DNA of 6,485 nucleotides, from NCBI GenBank assembly GCA_900769035.1, contig CAAGFD010000062.1:1-6485 (forward strand). Direction: 5' to 3'. Source of the DNA: Bacteroidales bacterium. Lineage in GTDB: Bacteria > Bacteroidota > Bacteroidia > Bacteroidales > Paludibacteraceae. The position numbers were made by a program, and so were the translations under genes. How positions within the stretch are numbered: the first letter of the stretch is position 1; each line of letters opens with the position of its first letter. The notes beneath the pieces are model-generated. The model did not search any database, had not been told where the DNA came from, and saw only the letters and a program-made list of their open reading frames with translations. Below are positions 1 to 6,397 of this stretch, piece after piece.

Positions 1-1125
1 CCAACCTACTATCTCGTCGAGTGAACGGCGGTCGGATACGTCGAATTGTGTAGTCTCTTCGTCTCTCTCCTCGTGGGTATAACCGCCTACTGAGGTGCGA
101 CTGCCGCCGGATATCTGGCTTACTCCGAGTTGGAGTACTTTGGCGCGTACTTTGGCACTCTCGCGTGTGGACACTATCATGCCGGTGTAAGGCACTGCTA
201 TGCGGAGTACGGCTACAATATGCTCGAAAATTTCGTCGGAGATGACGTTGGCAAACTCATCAGGGTTGATGTCGTCGGCAGGGCAGATACGTGGCACACT
301 GATGGTATGTGGTCCGCAACCGTATTTGGCTTCGAGGTGCTCGGCATGCATAAGGAGTCCTACAAAATCGTACATATACCTCTCTAATCCAAAGAGTACT
401 CCGATGCCCACATCATCTATCCCCCCTTGCATGGCACGGTCCATTGCTTCGGTATGGTAGGCATAGTCGCTTTTCGGCCCCGTCGGGTGAAGTGCTTCAT
501 AATCAGCTCGGTGATAGGTCTCTTGAAATAAGATATAGGTACCTATGCCTGCATCTTTTAATTTGCGGTAGTTCTCTACCGTAGTAGCTGCTATGTTCAC
601 GTTTACACGGCGTATAGCCCCTTTGCCTTCTTTAATGCTGTATATTGTTTTTATGCTCTCGAGGATATATTCTATCGGGTTCATTGTAGGGTGCTCTCCG
701 GCTTCAAGGGCAAGGCGTTTGTGTCCCATTGCTTCAAGAGCGATAACTTCTGCAGCAATCTCCTCTTGTGAGAGTTTTTTACGTGGTATGGTGCGGTTCT
801 TGGCATGGTAAGGGCAGTAAACGCATCCGTTAACGCAATAGTTTGATAGATAAAGAGGTGCGAACATTACAATGCGGTTGCCATAGAATTTTTGCTTGAT
901 GCGACGTGCTAAGTCAAACATCTTCTCTATCAATTCTTTATCGCTGCATGCCAATAAAAGGGCAGCCTCGCGGTGGTCGATACCTTCGCATTTTTCGGCT
1001 TTCTCTATTATTGATTCTATGAGGGGTTTGTTGTCTTTATTGCTTTCTGCCCATGTCAGGGTAGAGAGTATCTCTTCGTGATTGATGAATTCATCTGCTA
1101 CAGATGATAATTTGTCGTATTTCAT
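1..1125 (-). CDS. hydG: [FeFe]-hydrogenase maturase HydG (3' end cut by the window edge)
   Basis: Radical-SAM tyrosine lyase. The family cleaves tyrosine to p-cresol and makes the CO and CN- ligands, delivered as an Fe(CO)2(CN)-cysteine synthon for the H-cluster of [FeFe]-hydrogenase, in the cytosol. I translated 375 codons from the ATG at 1123-1125; the frame stays open to base 1. The SAM [4Fe-4S] motif CVNGCVYC gives C97, C101 and C104, almost the same numbering as in Clostridium acetobutylicum HydG (C96/C100/C103). LALEAGEHP (about 138-146) and GVSQISGGSRTSVGGY (about 334-349) are HydG/ThiH-type barrel signatures. The family is about 470 residues long, so roughly 95 are missing. These include the C-terminal CX2CX22C cluster site that separates HydG from ThiH, expected just past the edge. 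The partner hydE lies 19 bases upstream, which argues strongly against ThiH. Confidence 0.96.
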   Translation of the reverse strand, partial: MKYDKLSSVADEFINHEEILSTLTWAESNKDNKPLIESIIEKAEKCEGIDHREAALLLACSDKELIEKMFDLARRIKQKFYGNRIVMFAPLYLSNYCVNGCVYCPYHAKNRTIPRKKLSQEEIAAEVIALEAMGHKRLALEAGEHPTMNPIEYILESIKTIYSIKEGKGAIRRVNVNIAATTVENYRKLKDAGIGTYILFQETYHRADYEALHPTGPKSDYAYHTEAMDRAMQGGIDDVGIGVLFGLERYMYDFVGLLMHAEHLEAKYGCGPHTISVPRICPADDINPDEFANVISDEIFEHIVAVLRIAVPYTGMIVSTRESAKVRAKVLQLGVSQISGGSRTSVGGYTHEERDEETTQFDVSDRRSLDEIVGW

Positions 1126-1144
1126 GGGTATTATTATCTTTATA

Positions 1145-2161
1145 TTATTCTAACGTATATCCTAATTTATTTATTTGAATTTCTATCTGTTTTCTGCTTT
1201 CCGCCGCTTCCAAATCGGTGCAAATTTTACCATCATAGAGGCTGTATTCTTTGCGGTGTATTATAGGTGAGAGGTTGGGCATCACTACATTGGCGCCGTG
1301 CAAGATACCGTTTTCGCGTCCGTCTTTTGCCAAAGTGCCGAGAGATGTTGTTGCCGGGATATTTGCTTTCGGGTGCATTAGGCGTAAAATGGATATCAGG
1401 CGTAATGTGGTCTCTACACTTCCTGCCGGTTGATTGCCGAACGGGGTGGAGTGGTGAGGTACAAATGGTCCGATACCTATCATATGCGGTTGCAGCCATT
1501 CCATAAATCTTAGGTCGGAGATGAGGTTGTCGATAGTTTGATAAGGAGATCCCACCATCATTCCGGTGCCGGTTTCAAAGCCTATCTCTTTGAGATTTTT
1601 CAGACATTGAATGCGGTTTTCGAAGCTCATCGTTGCTGGGTGGAGTTTGGAATAGTGCGTTTTATCGGCTGTTTCGTGGCGGAGGAGGTATCTGTTTGCT
1701 CCGGCATCATACCATACCTTATAGTCGCTTTTACTTCTTTCGCCAAGCGAGAGTGTGATGGCTGTATCCGGATAAAGTCGTCGTATTTCCGCTATCAAGT
1801 CGGCAATCCTTTGTGTGCTATGGTGCGGGTCTTCTCCGCCTTGCATTACAAAAGTCTTAAACCCCAGCTCGTTACCTCTCTTACAGCATTCCAATATTTC
1901 CTCATCACTGAGACTATAGCGGTGTAAGTCGCTGTTTGATGCTCTAATGCCGCAATAGAGGCAATTATTCTTGCATATGTTGGTTATCTCTATCAGTCCG
2001 CGCGCTTTAATTATTTTGCCGTGGTTGGCTATCGCTATTTCTTGTGCTGTGGTTTGTAACTTGTGGAGTATGTCATTGTCGGCAGTGGTGAGGAGGAATT
2101 TGAATTCTTCATCACTGATAGTTTTATTCTCTTTCAGTTTGTCGACAATAGTTTGTTTCAT
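1145..2161 (-). CDS. hydE: [FeFe]-hydrogenase maturase HydE
   Basis: Radical-SAM enzyme that acts on the HydG-derived Fe(CO)2(CN)-cysteine complex during assembly of the H-cluster diiron subunit (known for the family). From the ATG at 2161 the protein has 338 residues; Thermotoga maritima HydE has about 348. The SAM cluster motif CKNNCLYC then falls at C63, C67 and C70, the same numbering as in T. maritima HydE, which supports this start. An in-frame ATG at 2197 would add 12 residues and overlap the upstream gene by 29 bases, so I did not use it. FVMQGGEDP, TLSLGER and TGTGMMVGSPYQT are typical barrel segments. The optional second cluster near the C-terminus is degraded: C314 remains, but the other two expected positions are S322 and Q325. 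It starts 7 bases after the membrane-protein gene and hydG follows after 19 bases, so the two are probably co-transcribed. Confidence 0.95.
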   Translation of the reverse strand: MKQTIVDKLKENKTISDEEFKFLLTTADNDILHKLQTTAQEIAIANHGKIIKARGLIEITNICKNNCLYCGIRASNSDLHRYSLSDEEILECCKRGNELGFKTFVMQGGEDPHHSTQRIADLIAEIRRLYPDTAITLSLGERSKSDYKVWYDAGANRYLLRHETADKTHYSKLHPATMSFENRIQCLKNLKEIGFETGTGMMVGSPYQTIDNLISDLRFMEWLQPHMIGIGPFVPHHSTPFGNQPAGSVETTLRLISILRLMHPKANIPATTSLGTLAKDGRENGILHGANVVMPNLSPIIHRKEYSLYDGKICTDLEAAESRKQIEIQINKLGYTLE

Positions 2162-2168
2162 AATAATT

Positions 2169-2594
2169 TTATTGGTGATTTTTGTTGTAATTGTCAAGAG
2201 TGTTTTGTCTGCGTTCGGAGATGATAAGCAGGGCTTGTTCTCTTAGGTCGTCGGGCAACTCTATATTTCTTAGTTGCAGCGAGCGAATCCAGCCTGCCAT
2301 ATCCTGCTCGCGAAGGGTGAAGAATACATCTTCGAGCATTTGATTTTGTTTGTCGGTAAACTCTTCGGGCGAAATTCCTTTCAGCTCGTCGAGTTCTTCA
2401 TCGTCGAAATAGATGATTTGGTCGGTTTTACTAAGCAACGAATCTCTTTCACATACGGCGTGTGCTCCGCAACAGTCGTCCGCTATCTTTACTTCCGGAG
2501 TCGGGGGCGCCGTTTTGTTGGCTTTATGCGTGATAATGGTGATTACCGTTATGAGCACAACGAGCAATATTGCTATTATAATAATTTGTATCAT
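2169..2594 (-). CDS. Small single-pass membrane protein with CCGxHxxC motif, function unknown
   Basis: 141 residues. An N-terminal hydrophobic segment (about 2-22, almost all I, L, V and T) is followed by a lysine, a proline-rich linker (about 27-35), then DDCCGAHAVCERDSLL (C41, C42, H45, C48), and an acidic, helix-prone tail containing FDDEELDELKG (64-73) and GWIRSLQLRNIELPDDL (101-117). The first segment reads as a signal anchor rather than a cleaved signal. I recall similar proteins as conserved in Bacteroidales genomes, sometimes labelled phospholipase, but I see no lipase motif and do not support that name. The CCG..C arrangement recalls the short Cys-rich membrane proteins found next to FeoB, so metal or redox binding is possible but unproven. 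It lies 6 bases after GlsB-like copy C and 7 bases before hydE, linking the two halves of the operon. Confidence 0.85.
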   Translation of the reverse strand: MIQIIIIAILLVVLITVITIITHKANKTAPPTPEVKIADDCCGAHAVCERDSLLSKTDQIIYFDDEELDELKGISPEEFTDKQNQMLEDVFFTLREQDMAGWIRSLQLRNIELPDDLREQALLIISERRQNTLDNYNKNHQ

Positions 2595-2600
2595 GCTGTT

Positions 2601-3563
2601 TTATACGAAATTACGAATTGCTGTACATACATTATTCTTAATGTACGTCTCTATATATCTCTCTTTTTTTATCGATTTGATATCTTTTATGGTAATCATC
2701 ATGCCCGTGTCGTAGATATTTCCGAAATCCGGGTCGAAAACGGTGCCGAAGGTGATGAGTGTCGATGATAAATCCAAATAGCTATGAATTAGTGGCGGTA
2801 TGCACTCTTTTTTGCTTTGAACGAACTCTTTCAGCTTTTTGAAATTTTCTTTATAGTCGTTGCCGTTCAGAATTTTGTCGAATTGCGCTTTTTCTTCGGC
2901 GGTGGTTATCTCTTTATGTTTTGGTATGATGATGTTTTCTTTGTCGAAGAAATATTTGTCGAGGTAGTAGATCATTGCTTTGCGGGCTTCGATATCGGTA
3001 GTAGAGTAAATAGTTACTTTACCTATAAGATATTGAGTGTCCGGTGCTTCCGCTACTATAGCTCCGATGCCGTCCCATAGGTTATCGAGGGCATAGAGGC
3101 TTTTTATTCCGCCTTGTATACTCTGATATTTCGGCTGTACAAAGGCTCTGCCGAGCTCTAAAGTGTAGGGTAGATACTCTTTTTTGAATTTCTCGGTGAG
3201 GTTGAAGATATGGCAAATTGCCATATCCGGTGTGCCGTCGTCGAGAAATGTCACTTGCGAGCCGAACTTAAAGCGATATCCTCCGATAATCTCCTCATCG
3301 TCCGGATTCCAAACTATTATCTGCCCGTATGGGTTGTTACCGACGTCGTGGCTGTCGATATCTAATTCGTTTCCGCTACCACCTCCGCCAAGTCGAAACG
3401 AGATTTCTCTAAGTCGACCTATTTCACGCATGCAATTAGGGGCTTTATCCCCGTCGATAATGTATACCTCGTTGCCGGCTTTGTTCGTCTTTCGCAGAAA
3501 GGCGTCCGGCGTGAGTTCCGATTTAATAAGTTCTTTATCTACAGGCTTTATTACTTCTTGCAT
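2601..3563 (-). CDS. GlsB-like N-acyltransferase, copy C (GNAT/LuxI-like fold)
   Basis: 320 residues, third of three tandem paralogues. The family joins a (3-hydroxy)acyl chain, probably from acyl-ACP, to the amino group of an amino acid; Bacteroides GlsB uses glycine. Conserved blocks in order: FLRKTNKAGNEVY (22-34), MREIGRLREISFR (45-57), glycine-rich GGGGSGN then acidic DID..D (59-73), VWNPDDEEIIGGYRF (84-98), LPYTLELGRAFVQPKYQS (131-148), SLYALDNLWDGIG (155-167), GKVTIYS (181-187), IPPLIHSYLDL (255-265) and FGTVFDPDFG (272-281). The R..F / D.D / GGYR / E.GR pattern is that of N-acyl amino acid and N-acyl homoserine lactone synthases. It is closest to copy A: by hand about 56 of the first 100 aligned residues are identical, and both share GKVTIYS, KAMIY and FDPDFG. 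No signal peptide is seen. It follows copy B after 48 bases, the longest gap in the operon. The substrate amino acid is unknown. Confidence 0.87.
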   Translation of the reverse strand: MQEVIKPVDKELIKSELTPDAFLRKTNKAGNEVYIIDGDKAPNCMREIGRLREISFRLGGGGSGNELDIDSHDVGNNPYGQIIVWNPDDEEIIGGYRFKFGSQVTFLDDGTPDMAICHIFNLTEKFKKEYLPYTLELGRAFVQPKYQSIQGGIKSLYALDNLWDGIGAIVAEAPDTQYLIGKVTIYSTTDIEARKAMIYYLDKYFFDKENIIIPKHKEITTAEEKAQFDKILNGNDYKENFKKLKEFVQSKKECIPPLIHSYLDLSSTLITFGTVFDPDFGNIYDTGMMITIKDIKSIKKERYIETYIKNNVCTAIRNFV

Positions 3564-3611
3564 AATGAATTTTGTTTATAGATGTTACCGGATGAGGATT
3601 GTGGTAAAGGA

Positions 3612-4583
3612 TTATGAAAAGCCGAAACGCTCGAATTGCAGGTCGTTTTTCAAGTTGTCGACGTACGTCTCTATATGGCGTTCGCGTTTCTCTTGATAGA
3701 TGTCGGCAATAGTTATCAATATTCCGGTCTCTTCCACGTATCCGAATTCGTCGTTGATAGCCGTTCCGAATACCTTCATCGTGCTCGACAAATTCATATA
3801 TGCGTTCACCAATGGCGGAATATTCTGTCCTAATGAGCGTATAGCTTGATTTAGTATCTTGTAGTTGTCTTTTATCGCTTTATTCGGGAAAAGGCGTTCC
3901 ATTATCGTAAGGTTGAATTTCGGCTTGAGAGGCACTATCGGGGTGATGAGTTTGTCTTTATTTCCGAAATGTTTCCTTAAGAAATAGAGGATAAGGTCGC
4001 GACCTTTACTTCCGAACGATGGATACATGGTTACCTTGCCGAAAAAGTATTTGATAGTAGGGTATTTAACGGTAAGGGCTCCGAGTCCGTCCCACAAATT
4101 ATCAAGGGCGTAAATGCTTTTAGCTCCGGCTTGGGATGATTGATATTCAACTCTTACAAAAGAGCGTCCCAGCTCAAGAGTGTATGGCAGGTAGTTTTTG
4201 ATGAATCTGTCGGAGAATTTAAAGAGGTGAGCTGAAGCAATAATAGGTTGCCCTTTTTCATTGAATTTGATGTCTTTACCGAGTATAAAACGGTAGCCAC
4301 CAATGATTTGGTTATCATCGGGGTTCCAAACTATCAGTTGTTGACAAGGCTCCTCCATCGTGTCGTATTGGTCGATGTCGAGAGCTTTGCCCGTGCCACC
4401 TCCTGCAGTGCGGAAAGCAATTTCACGTAATCTGCCTATCTCGCGCATCGTATTCGGGGCATTAAAGGCATTGATTACGTAAATTTCATTATTTGCCTTG
4501 TTGGTCTTTCTTAAAAACCTTTCCGGCGTGAGTTCTGCTTTTATTAACTCTACAGGTACTGCTTCGATAATTTGTTCTTCCAT
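3612..4583 (-). CDS. glsB: GlsB-like glycine N-acyltransferase, copy B (closest to canonical GlsB)
   Basis: 323 residues, middle member of the triplet. It carries the same scaffold: FLRKTNKANNEIY (23-35), MREIGRLREIAFR (46-58), GGGTGKALDIDQYD (61-74), VWNPDDNQIIGGYRF (85-99), LPYTLELGRSFV (132-143), ALDNLWDGLGAL (159-170) and NIPPLVNAYMNLS (254-266). It differs from copies A and C in GKVTMYPSF (182-190), RDLILYFLRKHF (195-206), FGTAINDEFGYVEETG (272-287) and the stretch around 215-237. From memory, these variants match the GlsB of Bacteroides, the N-acyltransferase making N-(3-hydroxyacyl)glycine, so this copy is the best candidate for that reaction. The start follows copy A by only 4 bases and the leader is A-rich without a Shine-Dalgarno sequence, as usual in Bacteroidota. 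It also resembles OlsB of ornithine-lipid synthesis, which cannot be excluded. Confidence 0.88.
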   Translation of the reverse strand: MEEQIIEAVPVELIKAELTPERFLRKTNKANNEIYVINAFNAPNTMREIGRLREIAFRTAGGGTGKALDIDQYDTMEEPCQQLIVWNPDDNQIIGGYRFILGKDIKFNEKGQPIIASAHLFKFSDRFIKNYLPYTLELGRSFVRVEYQSSQAGAKSIYALDNLWDGLGALTVKYPTIKYFFGKVTMYPSFGSKGRDLILYFLRKHFGNKDKLITPIVPLKPKFNLTIMERLFPNKAIKDNYKILNQAIRSLGQNIPPLVNAYMNLSSTMKVFGTAINDEFGYVEETGILITIADIYQEKRERHIETYVDNLKNDLQFERFGFS

Positions 4584-4587
4584 AATT

Positions 4588-5529
4588 TTATTTATTTCTT
4601 TGCTCGAAATACGAATTGATGTAGCGGGTTCTTTTAGATTCGTAGACGTCGTCTAATGTGATTATCATTGCAGTGTCGTAAGCATCACCGAAATCAGGGT
4701 CGAAAGTGGTGCCAAATGTCTTCATTGTAGGTGATAGTTCTATATATGAGTGGATGAGCGGTGGAATAGTATCGCCCATACTTTTTACAAAGTTGTTGAG
4801 AATTTTGTAGTTGTCTTTAAGATTGTCGGCGTTGAACATCTCGTCAAATGTTTTTTTCTCGCTTTCGGTTACCGTTTCAGGGCGGTGAGAAACGAGGAGT
4901 CCTTCTTTATCGCCAAGGAATTTTTGAAGGAAGTAAATCATTGCTTTACGGCTCATTTCCGGACTCGAGCTGTATATGGTTACTTTACCTGCAAGGTATT
5001 TCACATTCGGGCTGGTAGCTACAAGACCTCCGATGCCATCCCACAGGTTGTCAAGAGCATAAAGACTTTTACGGCCCATCTGTCCGCTTTGATATTTCGG
5101 TTGAATCCAAGCTCTTGCCATTTCAAGGCAGTAAGGGAAATACTCTTTCAGAAATTTCTCCGAGAAGCGGAAGAGGTGCTCGGTATTGACGTAAGGCTGA
5201 CCATTTTCAAAGAAAGAGGCTTCTGCCCAACGGGTGAATCGGTAGCCACCGATAATCTCTTCTTCGTCCGGGTTCCATACCAGCAGTTGGTAGCATGCTT
5301 TGTCTTCCAAATCAAAATGGTCTAAGTCGCAATCTTTGCCACTACCACCGCCTACCGCACGGAAAGATACTTCGCGCAGGCGACCTATCTCTCGAAGAGT
5401 GTTTGGCCCTGTTTCCGCGTTAACTACATATATCTCGTTTCCGGCTTTGTTCGTATATCTTAAAAAAGTTTTCTCGTTTAATTCGGCTTTTAGCAATTCT
5501 TTTGCTATAGGTTCAATTATTGGTATCAT
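4588..5529 (-). CDS. GlsB-like N-acyltransferase, copy A (divergent core motif)
   Basis: 313 residues from the ATG at 5529. An in-frame ATG at 5571 would add 14 residues and overlap the upstream gene by 23 bases. The 5529 start is preferred because MIPIIEPIAKELLKAEL then aligns without gaps with the starts of copies B and C. The family scaffold is complete: FLRYTNKAGNEIY (22-34), LREIGRLREVSFR (45-57), GGGSGKDCDLDHFD (60-73), VWNPDEEEIIGGYRF (84-98), ALDNLWDGIGGL (158-169), GKVTIYS (181-187) and FGTTFDPDFG (272-281). One core block departs from the other copies: CLEMARAWIQPKYQS (134-148) has A138-R-A-W141 where B and C have G-R-[SA]-F. This may alter acyl-chain or amino-acid choice (inference). 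The start lies 19 bases after the GlsA-like gene, so the two are probably co-transcribed. The product is probably a cytosolic or membrane-peripheral N-acyl amino acid; its amino acid is unknown. Confidence 0.87.
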   Translation of the reverse strand: MIPIIEPIAKELLKAELNEKTFLRYTNKAGNEIYVVNAETGPNTLREIGRLREVSFRAVGGGSGKDCDLDHFDLEDKACYQLLVWNPDEEEIIGGYRFTRWAEASFFENGQPYVNTEHLFRFSEKFLKEYFPYCLEMARAWIQPKYQSGQMGRKSLYALDNLWDGIGGLVATSPNVKYLAGKVTIYSSSPEMSRKAMIYFLQKFLGDKEGLLVSHRPETVTESEKKTFDEMFNADNLKDNYKILNNFVKSMGDTIPPLIHSYIELSPTMKTFGTTFDPDFGDAYDTAMIITLDDVYESKRTRYINSYFEQRNK

Positions 5530-5548
5530 AAATAATTGGTTTTTAGGT

Positions 5549-6397
5549 TTATACATTCTGAGGTTCGCCATTGCCGGCTTCCAGTTTTGCCATCTCGTCT
5601 TTTACCCAGCCTGCCCACTCAATGTCGCTCTTGCTCTTGTCGAAAGTTTGCCAAGGAATAGGTTTTCCGAAGGTGATTACAAAACTTTGGTGTTGCTTTT
5701 TGAATAATTCATCTACAAGCATGAACATGCCTATGTTGAATTTCAATCCGAAAAATTTACTCAGTCGTGTAACGAAATAGAAGAGGTTGGAATTGATGCC
5801 CGACATATGAACGGGTACAATATCACGTTGATATCTGCGAGCTTGAGTGATGAACATCTTTTTCCACGGCTGTTCCGTAATTTTCCCTTTCTCTTTTCTG
5901 GCGCATTTTCCGGCAGGGTAAATAAGTATTTGGTAGGGGCTGGAAAACATCTTTGCCAGGTTTTCTCCGATGTTTCTGCTCTGCTTGTTGCTCATTGCAT
6001 TGACAGGGGTGAAGAAATCGGCAAGAGGCGGAAAGTGAGATAAGATATCATTTACCGGCACTCTAAAGCTTTCGCCGTAATACTTGCGCATTACCGAGCC
6101 CATTATCAGTGCTTCCGGTCCGCCAAGAGGGTGGTTGGAGGCAAAGATACACTGTTTGTTGATATCCAAATTCTCAGCTCCACGGATGGTGTAGTGGATG
6201 TCAAGGTAGTTTAGCGCCTCATCAAAAAAGCCTATCCCATGTGGGTGTTCGGCATGTATGATGCAGTCGTTAAGTTCATCTTGATGCAGACGTCTCTTCA
6301 AAAAGTTTACAAGAAATTTTGGAAATTTCTTCTTGGCTTTCGCCTTCAATACTCTATCGATATCTACCAAATATTTCTCGTTCTCTGTTTTTGTCAT
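5549..6397 (-). CDS. glsA: GlsA-like O-acyltransferase (PlsC/LPLAT family) of acyl-amino-acid lipid synthesis
   Basis: 282 residues, first gene of the block. PlsC-type enzymes move an acyl chain from acyl-ACP or acyl-CoA to a hydroxyl. In Bacteroides glycine-lipid synthesis, GlsA acylates the 3-hydroxyl of the GlsB product. Motif I is FASNHPLGGPEALIM (85-99), with catalytic-type H89 and an acidic E95 (H-X5-E rather than the textbook H-X4-D). FRVPVNDILSHFPP (111-124) is block II, ILIYPAGKCARKEKGKI (157-173) corresponds to the EGTR/PAG block and IVPVHMSG (193-200) is block IV. The N-terminal region KFLVNFLKRRLHQDELN (27-43) is typical of this Bacteroidota subfamily, so the ATG at 6397 is a good start. 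The frame is open upstream to the window edge but has no other ATG. No cleaved signal is visible; membrane contact is likely through basic and hydrophobic surfaces. A general lysophosphatidic-acid acyltransferase is an alternative, made less likely by the neighbouring GlsB genes. Confidence 0.8.
   Translation of the reverse strand: MTKTENEKYLVDIDRVLKAKAKKKFPKFLVNFLKRRLHQDELNDCIIHAEHPHGIGFFDEALNYLDIHYTIRGAENLDINKQCIFASNHPLGGPEALIMGSVMRKYYGESFRVPVNDILSHFPPLADFFTPVNAMSNKQSRNIGENLAKMFSSPYQILIYPAGKCARKEKGKITEQPWKKMFITQARRYQRDIVPVHMSGINSNLFYFVTRLSKFFGLKFNIGMFMLVDELFKKQHQSFVITFGKPIPWQTFDKSKSDIEWAGWVKDEMAKLEAGNGEPQNV

Noticed and set aside
2162..2197. Alternative upstream start of hydE at 2197
   Set aside because: It would overlap the preceding gene by 29 bases and add a low-complexity T/I/K/N tail. 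The 2161 start reproduces the T. maritima cysteine numbering exactly.
3564..3611. 48-base gap between copies B and C as an internal promoter or terminator
   Set aside because: No TAnnTTTG/TTTG promoter pair and no hairpin followed by a T run are visible on the coding strand.
2644..3674. Repeated string TACGTCTCTATAT near 2644 and 3664
   Set aside because: Both copies encode the same conserved (E-R-x-I-E-T-Y) C-terminal motif of paralogues C and B, so they reflect gene duplication rather than a separate repeat element.
4750..5325. Long open frame on the plus strand (191 codons), with others such as 2274-2768 and 3184-3696
   Set aside because: They lie antisense to well-conserved GlsB-like genes, and their products show only random-looking hydrophobic and aromatic composition with no recognisable domain. 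They are shadows of the real minus-strand frames.
5335..5350. GGGSGK in copy A (GGGTGK in B) resembling a Walker A P-loop
   Set aside because: The spacing and context (no preceding beta-strand, followed by DxD) fit the conserved glycine-rich loop of the GlsB/N-acyltransferase family. Copy C has GGGSGN, so the lysine is not needed.
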